Assembly: GCA_022768805.1 (NCBI GenBank)
Contig: JALELB010000062.1
Location: 1 to 64,000 of the forward strand
DNA from: Ruminococcus sp.
GTDB taxonomy: Bacteria > Bacillota > Clostridia > Oscillospirales > Ruminococcaceae
Length of the DNA: 64,000 bases
Direction: 5' to 3'
Notes under the pieces: generated by a model
What the model was told of the DNA's origin: nothing
Seen by the model: the letters and a program-made list of their open reading frames with translations, nothing else
The model's database searches: none
Position numbers and translations under genes: made by a program
In this document: positions 41,726 to 49,670 of the stretch, one piece after another
Position numbering within the stretch: position 1 is the stretch's first letter
Layout of the letters: each line of letters opens with the position of its first letter

Positions 41726-43672
41726 TCAAGCATTTGTAGGGTATACGACAAGCTCATTCTCTGAAATCAGATGCGCCAGATACCGGGCCATCTGAGTCAG
41801 ATCGTCTGCGTCAATATTGTTGTCCTGGACGCAGTTGGCATTTGCAAGACCTTCCGGAGAGATCGCAGGAATATCCTGATCCTGGGCAATATACCGAGCC
41901 AGCAGCACGATGTCGCTGATTTCCACGGTACCATTGCAGTCCACATCTCCGTACAGCGTAGCGACAACAGTCTGGGTGGTAGTAGTGGTGGTTTCACCAG
42001 CCTCTGTAGTGGTTTCCGCAACAGTGGTGGTTGTGGTAGTAGTGGTGGTAACTTCAACAGATGTGGTCTCAGCTTCTGTGGTAGTTGTGGTTTCAGTCTC
42101 AGTAGTTGTGGTAGTTTCTTCTGTTGTGGTGGTGGTTACGACCTCAGTGGTAGTGGTCACCGGTGCATCTGTATAAACAGAGCATACCTTGGAGGTTTCC
42201 TTCCAGCCGTTCTTGCCGTTTACAACAACTTCGCCCCAATCCGCAGACAGTGTGCCGCCTACGTTTGCAGAGGACATATCCAGATACTCAACCGGACTGC
42301 CGTTGCCGTACCAGCTCCATGCCAGCCAGCCGATCTGTACTTCCTTGCAGTATTCCATAATGTACGCTTCGTCCACTTCGCCGTCGGAATGCTTATAGCC
42401 GAATTCGCCGATTACCAGGCACAAATTCCGGGTCATAATACCGTCAATGACGCTCTTGATCACTGTGGAGGAACCGCCGGCGGTACCATACATATGTACA
42501 GAGAACATAACATTCCTTTCCGGATCGGAAGCCAGTACTGCACTGCCTCCGTCTCGAACGGTCACATAGCCCTGACCCCAGCCGCCTGCATCGCACATAA
42601 TACAGTGGGTGAGACCAGCATCACGAATTGCCTTGACAGCTGCAATATATGCGCTTTCCCAGCTGCTGGTGTTGGCGTTGCCCTGCCACTCATTGGCAAT
42701 GTTGATAATCACCGTATCCTCATGGCCGATCAGGGCAGACTTGATTTCTGCAAAATACTTTGCGCTGTTGAGCAGCAGGTTTGCATCATCCTTACCGGTG
42801 ACATCATGTACCTCCAGCACAGCAACCAGCTTGTACTTCTCACACAGACTGATGAGGTTTGCAACCTCGCCCGCAGTATTCTTGGTATACTGCTGACCGT
42901 CAGAAAGCACGATTCTGACCGTATTTGCACCGTATGCTGCAATTTCCTTCAGAGTTGCTTCCTCGTTGCCCTCCCACTTATACCAGGTATAAGCATAGTT
43001 GGTGCCACGCATTTCAAATGCGTTCTGGTTAGCATCCCGGAGTACGGTGCCGTCTACATAAAAGCCGTCCTTGGGTTCAACCACTTCTCCGCTGCCGGAC
43101 TGCTCCAGCTTCCAGCCGCTCAGGGTAACAGAGCCGCTGACGGTTGCGGTTTCACTGGTGGACATAATCATCATATTGACCCGCTGCACATTGAACAGAT
43201 CTGCAATGGTCACCAGGGAGTTGGTCTGGGTATCTGAATCATAATACCACCACTCCTCCGCCTTGAGATACAGCGTCACATCCTTGGTCGCACCTGCGCT
43301 GACGGTGATGTTATCACTCTGGTGCCATTTCCAGGATGCACCGGTATTGACAGCAGCAGCAAAATTGATGTCGCTGGCGCTGTTGTTGGTCAGGGTAAAG
43401 CTCAGGGTATCGTACCCGGACCAGTCCGCACCATCAAAATTGTGGTAAAAGCCGGCTGCATTCTTGGTGCCGTTGTCCGTATCTGCAAAGCTGACAGTTA
43501 CAGAATCCGCACCGTTTTCCACGCCTGTGGTGCCTTCCTGATACCCTTCCGTTGCAGACCAGGTAAAACCGCCCAGTCCGTCCGCAGCAACTGCCCCCAT
43601 CGTTCCTGCGACAGATGCCGATGTCATCATGGCGCATGCAGTAACGCATGCAAGTAGTTTTTTTCCTCTCAT
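41726..43672 (-). CDS. Cellulosomal endo-beta-1,4-mannanase, GH5 subfamily 8, with CBM-like domain and dockerin
   Basis: 648 residues. Signal peptide (about 1-30); an N-terminal beta-sandwich of about 160 residues, probably a carbohydrate-binding module; a GH5 barrel (about 200-495); a Thr-rich linker (about 505-580, TTTTT and TTTTEA runs); and a C-terminal dockerin (GDVDCNGTVEISDIVLLARYIA, then DNNIDADDLTQMARYL, two EF-hand-like repeats). Catalytic Glu328 in IANEWQG and nucleophile Glu423 in VIGEFGYKH. The stretch THCIMCDAGGWGQGY and IGWLAWSWYGN match bacterial GH5_8 mannanases. It hydrolyses mannan backbones when docked on a scaffoldin. Start is ATG 43672 after GAGGAGG. The control region holds a consensus promoter and two palindromes. 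Confidence 0.92.
   Translation of the reverse strand: MRGKKLLACVTACAMMTSASVAGTMGAVAADGLGGFTWSATEGYQEGTTGVENGADSVTVSFADTDNGTKNAAGFYHNFDGADWSGYDTLSFTLTNNSASDINFAAAVNTGASWKWHQSDNITVSAGATKDVTLYLKAEEWWYYDSDTQTNSLVTIADLFNVQRVNMMIMSTSETATVSGSVTLSGWKLEQSGSGEVVEPKDGFYVDGTVLRDANQNAFEMRGTNYAYTWYKWEGNEEATLKEIAAYGANTVRIVLSDGQQYTKNTAGEVANLISLCEKYKLVAVLEVHDVTGKDDANLLLNSAKYFAEIKSALIGHEDTVIINIANEWQGNANTSSWESAYIAAVKAIRDAGLTHCIMCDAGGWGQGYVTVRDGGSAVLASDPERNVMFSVHMYGTAGGSSTVIKSVIDGIMTRNLCLVIGEFGYKHSDGEVDEAYIMEYCKEVQIGWLAWSWYGNGSPVEYLDMSSANVGGTLSADWGEVVVNGKNGWKETSKVCSVYTDAPVTTTTEVVTTTTTEETTTTTETETTTTTEAETTSVEVTTTTTTTTTVAETTTEAGETTTTTTQTVVATLYGDVDCNGTVEISDIVLLARYIAQDQDIPAISPEGLANANCVQDNNIDADDLTQMARYLAHLISENELVVYPTNA
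41941..42166 (-). repeat. Low-complexity Thr-codon repeat (linker)
   Basis: Imperfect tandem ACC/ACT/ACA and GAA codons encode the Thr/Glu-rich linker between the GH5 domain and dockerin. Such tracts are prone to length change. Confidence 0.8.
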
Positions 43673-43702
43673 CAACAATCCTCCTCATTATAATAGTGAA
43701 CA

Positions 43703-43738
43703 AGCTTAAATAAATCACCGAGGCTTTATTTAATAAGC
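43703..43738. promoter_or_regulatory. Inverted repeat in the mannanase mRNA leader
   Basis: GCTTAAATAAA and TTTATTTAATAAGC arms about 10 nt apart, downstream of the predicted start of the mannanase mRNA. It shares the TTATTTAA core with the repeat at 43828-43849. Confidence 0.45.
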
Positions 43739-43761
43739 AACAGTGTCTTTATTTACTCTAC

Positions 43762-43790
43762 ATTTTACACATTTTTTATGTCTGTGTCAA
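43762..43790 (-). promoter_or_regulatory. Sigma-A promoter of the mannanase gene
   Basis: Minus strand TTGACA (43790-43785), 17 bp, TAAAAT (43767-43762), giving a leader of about 80 nt. Confidence 0.8.
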
Positions 43791-43827
43791 GAGATTTTTC
43801 AGATATTAATCAAGTTTTTATTTTTAT

Positions 43828-43849
43828 ATTAAATAAAGTATTATTTAAT
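43828..43849. promoter_or_regulatory. Perfect palindrome between mannanase and spoIIQ-like genes (possible operator)
   Basis: ATTAAATAA-AGTA-TTATTTAAT, two perfect 9 bp arms with a 4 bp centre, about 40 bp upstream of the mannanase -35. Confidence 0.5.
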
Positions 43850-43873
43850 CTCGTGAAGATGCTGCGGATGACT

Positions 43874-43902
43874 GTATAATCCCGCCGGATCCGGCAACAA
43901 TA
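43874..43902 (+). promoter_or_regulatory. Sigma-F-like promoter of the spoIIQ-like gene
   Basis: GTATA (43874-43878), 14 bp, GGCAACAATA (43893-43902), matching GYWTA and GGnnAnAnTR at all fixed positions. spoIIQ is a classical sigma-F target. A TATAAT at 43876 could also serve sigma-A but has no good -35. Confidence 0.5.
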
Positions 43903-43982
43903 TTTCACAGAACTACCGGTTCAAACGTGCTGACCGCCGCAGCGGCACCGATTCCACACAACGGCGGAGAAACGGAGTTATT

Positions 43983-44744
43983 ATGAAAAAGTCAAAATCC
44001 AGCGCATCCAATGTTCTTGCGGGAAAGGGGTTTTACATTGCTTTATCCCTGTGTGTTGCCATGGTGGGCGCCGCCTGCTACTTTGCCTATACCCAGACGA
44101 GCAATGACCTGTCCGCCCAGCTTGAATCCAGTCTGCAGTCCGAACAAAGCGTATCCTTCACCAAGGAAAATGTGCCGAAAGCCACAACAACCGCAGCATC
44201 CACAACCACATACACCCGGACAACCGTTGCAGAGCCAGCCGTCACAGAAGCTATGGTACCTGCAGTTCCGGAATCGACAGCTCCACAGACAACTGCCGCT
44301 GTCCTAGTCCACAAACCGGAACCCGCTCCCAAACCTGTAATGCCGGTAAAGGGTGAGGTAATCAACCCCTTCAGCAATCGGGAACTGGTCAAATCCCCCA
44401 CCACCGGAGCCTGGCAGACCCACAACGGTGCAGATCTGGCAGCGGAAATCGGGGATGATGTGGTCAGCATTGCAGCAGGAACGGTAAAATCCGTGGAAGA
44501 AGACGGACTGTTTGGCGTATGCGTCACCATCGACCACGGCAACGGCATCATCAGCCGATACTGTAATCTGAACAGCGGCGTTACCGTAACCGCCGGGGAT
44601 GAGCTCAAAGGCGGCGATATCATCGGCGCAGTGGGAGATACGGCGGAAATCGAAAGTGCAGAGCCCTCCCACCTGCATATTGAAATATACCGGGACGGTG
44701 TGTTCATCGACCCGGTGGCATATATCCAAGGCAAAACAGAATAA
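43983..44744 (+). CDS. M23 (LytM) peptidase, SpoIIQ-like
   Basis: 253 residues: short cytoplasmic start, one transmembrane segment (about 15-37), a Thr/Pro/Ala-rich spacer (about 58-115), and a LytM domain (about 120-253). Zinc ligands are complete: HNGAD (HxxxD, near residue 142) and SHLHIEI (HxH). Features VKGEVINPFSNRELVKSPTTGAWQTHNGAD, IDHGNGIISRYCNL and IIGAVGDTA closely follow clostridial SpoIIQ, the forespore membrane protein that meets SpoIIIAH across the intermembrane space. The Thr-rich spacer is longer than usual. The sigma-F-like promoter and nearby presence of sigG in the window support this. A general M23 hydrolase is the alternative. Confidence 0.7.
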   Translation: MKKSKSSASNVLAGKGFYIALSLCVAMVGAACYFAYTQTSNDLSAQLESSLQSEQSVSFTKENVPKATTTAASTTTYTRTTVAEPAVTEAMVPAVPESTAPQTTAAVLVHKPEPAPKPVMPVKGEVINPFSNRELVKSPTTGAWQTHNGADLAAEIGDDVVSIAAGTVKSVEEDGLFGVCVTIDHGNGIISRYCNLNSGVTVTAGDELKGGDIIGAVGDTAEIESAEPSHLHIEIYRDGVFIDPVAYIQGKTE

Positions 44745-44749
44745 ACCGA

Positions 44750-44786
44750 AACCGGCAGGAGCATCTCAGGCGTCTGCCGGTTTTTT
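44750..44786 (+). terminator. Intrinsic terminator of the spoIIQ-like gene
   Basis: AACCGGCAG/CTGCCGGTT stem followed by TTTT, 6 nt after the stop codon. Confidence 0.88.
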
Positions 44787-44812
44787 GTGTCCATACATTT
44801 CGGAAAAAATAC

Positions 44813-44841
44813 TTGCATTTTCTGATACGGCATGTTATAAT
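44813..44841 (+). promoter_or_regulatory. Promoter of tRNA-Gln
   Basis: TTGCAT (44813-44818), 17 bp, TATAAT (44836-44841), 14 nt before the tRNA. Confidence 0.85.
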
Positions 44842-44855
44842 TGAAATGCTTATTC

Positions 44856-44930
44856 TGGGGTATAGCCAAGCGGTAAGGCAACGGACTTTGACTCCGTCAG
44901 TCGCTGGTTCGAATCCAGCTATCCCAACCA
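44856..44930 (+). tRNA. tRNA-Gln (anticodon TTG)
   Basis: Cloverleaf folds fully: acceptor TGGGGTA pairs with TATCCCA (one G-T pair), anticodon arm ACGGA-CTTTGAC-TCCGT gives anticodon TTG, T arm GCTGG-TTCGAAT-CCAGC. The CCA end is encoded (44928-44930). A single-gene tRNA unit with its own promoter and terminator. Confidence 0.97.
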
Positions 44931-44957
44931 GCTTGCTGTGAAAACCAGCACATGCGC

Positions 44958-44987
44958 AAAAGGCACACCTATGGGTGTGCCTTTTTT
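44958..44987 (+). terminator. Intrinsic terminator after tRNA-Gln
   Basis: AAAGGCACACC/GGGTGTGCCTTT stem with TTTTTT tail, about 30 nt after the tRNA. Confidence 0.9.
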
Positions 44988-45008
44988 GTCCTTTGGTATC
45001 ATTCGGCT

Positions 45009-45863
45009 TTAGGAGAATCCTGCATACTCAGACTCAAAACTCGCCCGGCTGCCGATAAACTCACATATCACTTTTCCGTTATATGCAAACCGATAGTATG
45101 CCCTGCAGGAGGCGCTTTCAAAAATGGTGCGGCTCATACGCCCCTGCTCCGGTGCAAGCAAGGGCTGGGCATTCCTTTCCAGCAGACTGGCAGTTAGCAC
45201 AGCATTCCCCTGTCGCACTGCAACCGTGTTCCTGCGGATATACTCCACCTTCGCGCCCAGATAAGTGGCGATGCGGTATTCCCTTCCGCCGGCCAGAACC
45301 ACACCGATGATGCCGGTCATATGCAGACCATACAACGGAATATCGGCTACCGACAGCATCAGGGAGCCTTCGGGAAAGCAGCACTGGGTCCAGATATACT
45401 GCTTTGGAAAGGAGGAGCCACAGTCCCCCTCCATATAGCCCACGCCCTGCTGAAACCGCATGGGCTTTCCGTTTATCACAAGCTGCCCGTCAACCCGATG
45501 CTGCATACTGAAAACACTGTGCCGGCACTGCATGAACGGCACCAGCCGAAAAGGCCCCATAATGTCATAGCGCAGGGGCTGCAGCCCTCCGAAACGAAGG
45601 GTGCCATAGGCGGTGAGCTTGTTTGTCCGGATGTTCAGGCAAAGTCCCCTTTCGGAAAATATATTTCTCCCGATACGAATGGACAGGGGGCTTTCCCGGT
45701 ATTCCAGTGTATCGAACGGAATGCTGCATGCAGTATCATCCGTAATCATCTGCAAGGACGCAGATTCCCGGTGACAGCTGCGGTGAAACGCCGGGATGCA
45801 TGCAATGGTCTGTGTGGCATTGCTGCACTTGAAGTACCAGCCCTTGAAATAGTTCCTTTCCAT
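45009..45863 (-). CDS. Tocopherol cyclase-like family protein
   Basis: 284 residues, no signal peptide. The tocopherol_cyclase-like (lipocalin-type) pattern is seen at YFKGWYFKCSNATQTIACIPAFHR and at GYMEGDCGSSFPKQYIWTQCCF, with a third segment LHMTGIIGVVLAGGREYRIATY. Bacterial anaerobes do not make tocopherol, so the real substrate is unknown, probably a lipid or other hydrophobic ligand. Start at 45863 (MERNYFKGW) is where the family normally begins. It is a single gene, transcribed towards tRNA-Gln. Confidence 0.8.
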   Translation of the reverse strand: MERNYFKGWYFKCSNATQTIACIPAFHRSCHRESASLQMITDDTACSIPFDTLEYRESPLSIRIGRNIFSERGLCLNIRTNKLTAYGTLRFGGLQPLRYDIMGPFRLVPFMQCRHSVFSMQHRVDGQLVINGKPMRFQQGVGYMEGDCGSSFPKQYIWTQCCFPEGSLMLSVADIPLYGLHMTGIIGVVLAGGREYRIATYLGAKVEYIRRNTVAVRQGNAVLTASLLERNAQPLLAPEQGRMSRTIFESASCRAYYRFAYNGKVICEFIGSRASFESEYAGFS

Positions 45864-46043
45864 CAAAGCGCCTCTGCTTTCCTGTATTTCCATTTAGTAT
45901 AACATCCTGATGCGGGGATATACATAAATCCATGAAAGGGACACATACTACGGAAAGCGGCTGATGCATCTGCATACTGCTGAAACGAAGAGGAAACCAC
46001 CGTCCGAAGGACACATAGGGCGGCGCTGTACACAGGAGGAATG

Positions 46044-47333
46044 ATGGAATCAATCTGGCAGAAGGGTGTGAATATGCCCGTCTTTCCTAAGCTGCAGGGG
46101 GATCTGAAAACAGAGGTTCTCATTATTGGCGGCGGCATGGCTGGCATTCTCACGGCATATTTTCTGAAGCAAAGGGGTGTGGAGTGTATCCTTGTGGAAA
46201 AGCACAGGATCTGTGCAGGCACCACCGGCCACACCACAGCCAAAATCACCTGTCAGCATGGGCTGATTTATCAGAAGCTGCTCAGAAAAGAGGGGCTTGA
46301 ACCGGCACAGAAATACCTGCAAGCCAACCGTCTTGCCCTTGAACAATACGGAAAGCTTTGCAGGCATCTAGATTGTGACTATGAAATCCGGGACAATTAT
46401 GTGTACTCTGTCAGCGACAGAAAAAAGCTGGAACAGGAAATGAAAGCGCTGGAGAAAATAGGCTTTCACGCCGAATTATGCAGCCATCCGGCACTGCCGT
46501 TCCCAACGGCGGGAGCCGTAAAATTCCCTAACCAGGCACAATTTCATCCACTGAAATTCGTTGCTGCCATTGCAGAGGATCTTCCGGTTTATGAGCATAC
46601 CTTTGTCCGGGAAATGCGGGGAAATACAGCAGTTACAGACAGCGGGAGCATTCAAGCCGGACAGGTTATCATCACAACCCACTTCCCCTTTCTCAATAAG
46701 CATGGAAGCTATTTTCTCAAGCTCTATCAGCATCGCTCCTATGTGCTGGCACTGGAGCATGCCCAGAACCTGGACGGCATGTATGTGGACGAAAACAGAA
46801 AGGGGCTTTCCTTCAGGAATTATGGGGATTATCTCCTGCTGGGCGGCGGCGGACACCGTACAGGCAAACAGGGCGGAAACTGGTCAGAGCTCCGCCGGTT
46901 TGCACAGCAGTATTATCCCAAAGCGCAGGAGTATTGTCACTGGGCCGCCCAGGACTGCATGAGCCTGGATGAGATGCCGTATATCGGTCAGTATTCCAGC
47001 CGTACAGCACAGCTATTCACCGCATCCGGCTTTAACAAATGGGGCATGACCGGAGCCATGCTGTCAGCCATGCTGCTCTCCGACAGGGTGCAGGGAAAAA
47101 AGAACGAATATGCAGACCTGTTCACTCCCTCCAGGAGCATCCTCAGACCCCGGCTTCTTGTCAACGGATTTGAGACAGTTACCAATTTATTGTCCTTTAC
47201 AGGCAAACGCTGTCCCCACCTGGGCTGTGCGCTGCACTGGAACAGTGCCGAGCACTCCTGGGACTGTGCCTGTCACGGTTCACGATTTTCTGAAAACGGT
47301 AATGTGCTGGATAATCCTGCAAACGGAGAATAA
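46044..47333 (+). CDS. FAD-dependent oxidoreductase with C-terminal Rieske motif
   Basis: 429 residues. N-terminal FAD-binding Rossmann motif VLIIGGGMAGILTAYFLKQRG, followed by VEKHRICAGTTGHTTAKITCQHG typical of the DadA/GlpD-like family. A C-terminal Rieske [2Fe-2S] segment follows: CPHLGCALHW with CACHGSRF (CxH...CxxH), about residues 390-420. The protein ends about a dozen residues after the second cluster motif (ENGNVLDNPANGE), slightly shorter than relatives. I choose the second ATG (46044, MESIWQKG), which matches the family start; AGGAGG is close to it. Electron acceptor and substrate are unknown. Confidence 0.85.
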   Translation: MESIWQKGVNMPVFPKLQGDLKTEVLIIGGGMAGILTAYFLKQRGVECILVEKHRICAGTTGHTTAKITCQHGLIYQKLLRKEGLEPAQKYLQANRLALEQYGKLCRHLDCDYEIRDNYVYSVSDRKKLEQEMKALEKIGFHAELCSHPALPFPTAGAVKFPNQAQFHPLKFVAAIAEDLPVYEHTFVREMRGNTAVTDSGSIQAGQVIITTHFPFLNKHGSYFLKLYQHRSYVLALEHAQNLDGMYVDENRKGLSFRNYGDYLLLGGGGHRTGKQGGNWSELRRFAQQYYPKAQEYCHWAAQDCMSLDEMPYIGQYSSRTAQLFTASGFNKWGMTGAMLSAMLLSDRVQGKKNEYADLFTPSRSILRPRLLVNGFETVTNLLSFTGKRCPHLGCALHWNSAEHSWDCACHGSRFSENGNVLDNPANGE

Positions 47334-47356
47334 TGCCTTCCCTGTTATGCAGCCAG

Positions 47357-47811
47357 CTATGGATGCTTTGTCAGCGCAAGCTCAATCCTCTGCTCCACCG
47401 GCCGGATGGTCGCCACAAGGCAGAACAGCTCCTCCGGCAGCGCCGCCCAGCGATCTGAAAGAAAACGCCGCTTCTGCAATCCGAATGCGGCCTGAAACAT
47501 CAGCTCTTCTCCTGCAGGTAATGCAACTCCCTCTCCGGGCAATTGCTCCTTTGTCAGCTGCTGCTGACCATCTGTCAGAGAAGAACCCCCAGGGGCGTAT
47601 AATAGGCGCTGGCATTGGACAAGGCGGACAGCATCCGGGCATCCGCCCCGAACCGGGTGGGAATACCAGCCAACAGGCAGAACACCAGAAGCACAGCCCA
47701 GACCAGCATGAACACATACGGGGGAGTAATAGAGCCCGGCACAGAATTTCGAAGGATGCTACAAAATTCTGTGTAATTACACCAAGGGCAAGTAGAACTT
47801 GTAGAAATCAC
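47357..47811 (-). pseudogene. Frameshifted remnant of an unknown membrane protein gene
   Basis: On the minus strand a 78-codon frame with a clear transmembrane segment (VFMLVWAVLLVFCLLAGIP) ends at a TGA near 47575. The reading continues one frame over without a break as LTDGQQQLTKEQLPGEGVALPAG to the stop at 47357 (about 75 codons), with codon use like a real gene. There is no start with a good ribosome site. The simplest reading is one gene of about 155 codons broken by an indel near 47580. I do not recognise the family. It may instead be chance; the rest of the 600-nt interval shows nothing else. Confidence 0.35.
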
Positions 47812-47842
47812 TTGCGTTCTGAAAAACTTTCCGTTGTGATGG

Positions 47843-47871
47843 TTGCAATTTTTCCATCAACATGCTATAAT
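47843..47871 (+). promoter_or_regulatory. Sigma-A promoter of the amidase gene
   Basis: TTGCAA (47843-47848), 17 bp, perfect TATAAT (47866-47871). Confidence 0.8.
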
Positions 47872-47939
47872 AATCTATGAAATGTACATCAGATATTCAG
47901 CACCAGTACACAGAAACAAAAGATAAGGGGAATCAACAA

Positions 47940-48722
47940 ATGGCAAGACGTCGTGTCAGGTGGGATCGCCTGATTATCACCGGATTGATCCTGTTCGCAT
48001 TGATTTTTATGCTCTATTCCTGTCTCAATAAGGGAAGCAGCGACAGTGATAATACCCAGAATACCACTGCCGCACCAACGCAAACCACACAGCCTGCAAA
48101 AAACTTCACCGTCACTCTGGACGCAGGGCACGGGGGCAGCGATGCGGGATGCCACAATGCGGATAAAACCAGGCTGGAAAAGGACGACAACCTGAAAATT
48201 ACACTGGCGATTCAGCAGGAGCTGCAGAAGTTTCCGAATGTTACTGTGCTGATGACCCGTACGGATGACTCGTTTGTTTCCCTGGAAAAACGCTGTGAGA
48301 TTGCCAACGAGGGAAAATCAGATCTGTTTATCTCCTTTCACCGGAACAGCGCCACGGAAGGAAACGGCGTGGAAATCTGGATCAACGAAAATTCCGAAAC
48401 CGGCGACGCTCTGCTGGCAAGCAATATCCTGGCCGCACTGGACCGGGTTGGTGTCACCAAAAACCGGGGCGCCAAGGAAGGCTACCGGGACAATGACGGA
48501 AAGAATTATTATGTCAACCGGAATACGGACATGCCCAGCTGTCTGGCTGAACTGGGTTTCCTGTCCTATGAAGAAGACAATGTTTATTTCGACAACAATC
48601 AGGCTGCCTATGCAAAGGAAATTGCCCAGGCAATTATTGATACCGGCAAGCAGCTGAACCTATACAAGGGCAGCTCAGCGCCTGCCCCATCAGAACCGAC
48701 AACCACTGAAGGCACTACATAA
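47940..48722 (+). CDS. N-acetylmuramoyl-L-alanine amidase (Amidase_3)
   Basis: 260 residues: basic start, transmembrane segment (about 13-30), a Thr-rich spacer, amidase domain (about 57-240), Pro/Thr-rich tail. Zinc ligands: VTLDAGHGGSDAG (His), a Glu in LEKDDNLKITLA, and SFHRNSA (His). The catalytic Glu is in CLAELGFLSYEED. It cuts the bond between MurNAc and the stem peptide and resembles CwlD-type enzymes that act in spore cortex, but may be a vegetative hydrolase. Start at 47940 (MARRRVRW) has AAGGGGAA upstream; a longer frame from 47877 overlaps the promoter. Confidence 0.9.
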   Translation: MARRRVRWDRLIITGLILFALIFMLYSCLNKGSSDSDNTQNTTAAPTQTTQPAKNFTVTLDAGHGGSDAGCHNADKTRLEKDDNLKITLAIQQELQKFPNVTVLMTRTDDSFVSLEKRCEIANEGKSDLFISFHRNSATEGNGVEIWINENSETGDALLASNILAALDRVGVTKNRGAKEGYRDNDGKNYYVNRNTDMPSCLAELGFLSYEEDNVYFDNNQAAYAKEIAQAIIDTGKQLNLYKGSSAPAPSEPTTTEGTT

Positions 48723-48788
48723 GCGTGATTCCCCGCATGGACGTGCGGGGAATCCTTATATGTAAAGGAGGGAACGGGCATCGCCTGC

Positions 48789-48824
48789 ATGAATCAAAGG
48801 ATTCTGTGCACCCTAAAGCTATGA
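48789..48824 (+). CDS. Possible 11-residue leader peptide ahead of the TVP38 gene
   Basis: MNQRILCTLKL, whose TGA overlaps the ATG of the next gene (ATGA). The only strong Shine-Dalgarno (AAAGGAGGG, 48764-48772) is about 16 nt from this ATG and about 50 nt from the main start, so coupling through this leader would explain how the main gene is initiated. Confidence 0.25.
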   Translation: MNQRILCTLKL

Positions 48825-49501
48825 AAAAATATTCAAAAGAAGCGAAAAAGAAGCTGCTGATTCTGGCGGCGTATATTGTCACAACCCTTGCCATTACTGC
48901 CCTGCTCTGGCCCTGGATCCGGAATCTTTCCACCGAAGACGGCAGAATCATCATGAAGCAGCAGGTTGAATCCTATGGGCCCTTTGCGCCGGTCATCTAT
49001 ATTCTGCTGCATGTGTTTCATGTGATCGTTGCCTTTGTGCCCGGCGAACCCATCGAGCTGCTTGGGGGCGTGCTGTTCGGTACCATTGCCGGCACGCTGT
49101 ACAGTCTGCTGGGCATCATTCTGGGCACAGCAGCTGTATTTCTGCTGGTGCGCAAATTCGGCAGACCTCTGGTGTATTATTTTGTCCCGGAAGAAAAAAT
49201 CAGAAACCACCGGCTACTCCAGAACGAAAGCAAGCTGGAATGGGCGGTCTTTCTGCTGTTTTTTATCCCCGGCACCCCAAAGGATCTGCTCACCTATCTT
49301 GTACCCCTGACAACGATCAACCCCACCCGGTATCTGCTGATCGCAACCCTCGCCCGGATCCCCTCCATTCTCTCCTCTGCCTATGTAGGCAGCTCTTTTG
49401 GCCAGGGAAAATACTTGGTCAGCCTGATTGCCTTCGGCGTAACCGGGGGCATCGGTCTCATCGGCATGCTGATCAACAAGTGGATTGAACGCAGAAAATA
49501 A
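48821..49501 (+). CDS. TVP38/TMEM64 family (DedA/SNARE-associated) membrane protein
   Basis: 226 residues with about five to six membrane segments. The family signature FVPGEPIELLGGVLFGTIAGTLYSLLGIILGTAAVFLLVRKFG (about residues 67-110) and FFIPGTPKDLLTYLVPLTTINPTRYLLIATLARIPSILSSAYVG are intact. Relatives are linked to lipid scrambling or transport across the membrane. Start is placed at ATG 48821 (MKKYSKEAKK), giving the usual basic N-terminus; the ribosome site is weak (see the possible leader peptide). It follows the amidase after a 28 nt stem-loop (48727-48753), which lacks a T tract and may only protect the upstream mRNA. Confidence 0.87.
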   Translation: MKKYSKEAKKKLLILAAYIVTTLAITALLWPWIRNLSTEDGRIIMKQQVESYGPFAPVIYILLHVFHVIVAFVPGEPIELLGGVLFGTIAGTLYSLLGIILGTAAVFLLVRKFGRPLVYYFVPEEKIRNHRLLQNESKLEWAVFLLFFIPGTPKDLLTYLVPLTTINPTRYLLIATLARIPSILSSAYVGSSFGQGKYLVSLIAFGVTGGIGLIGMLINKWIERRK

Positions 49502-49576
49502 TCCCTATATAATAGTATAAGAATGCCTCCGCCCCATACACCATAGCGCAAGTTTTTCCCATTTTAGCGAAAATAC

Positions 49577-49605
49577 TTGCTTTTTCGCTTTGGTTGTGCT
49601 ATAAT
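49577..49605 (+). promoter_or_regulatory. Sigma-A promoter of the PHP-TSCPD-YdcF group
   Basis: TTGCTT (49577-49582), 17 bp, TATAAT (49600-49605), about 65 nt before the start codon. Confidence 0.75.
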
Positions 49606-49670
49606 GTTTTTGTCTTGTTATGTTTTTTCGCATTAGCACTCTAAAGCGGACACTCAAAGGAGGTTTCACT

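Noticed and set aside
41910..42176. Plus-strand Val/Ser-rich frame of 88 codons
   Set aside because: It is the complement of the Thr-codon repeat encoding the mannanase linker.
41771..43237. Long plus-strand open frame of 488 codons opposite the mannanase gene
   Set aside because: It is the antisense of a clear GH5 enzyme, is rich in Gly, Cys and His, has no ribosome site and matches no family; the Thr-rich linker codons remove stops from the other strand.
46044..47333. FAD/Rieske protein considered truncated
   Set aside because: Both cluster motifs are complete and only about a dozen C-terminal residues may be missing; natural length variation is more likely.
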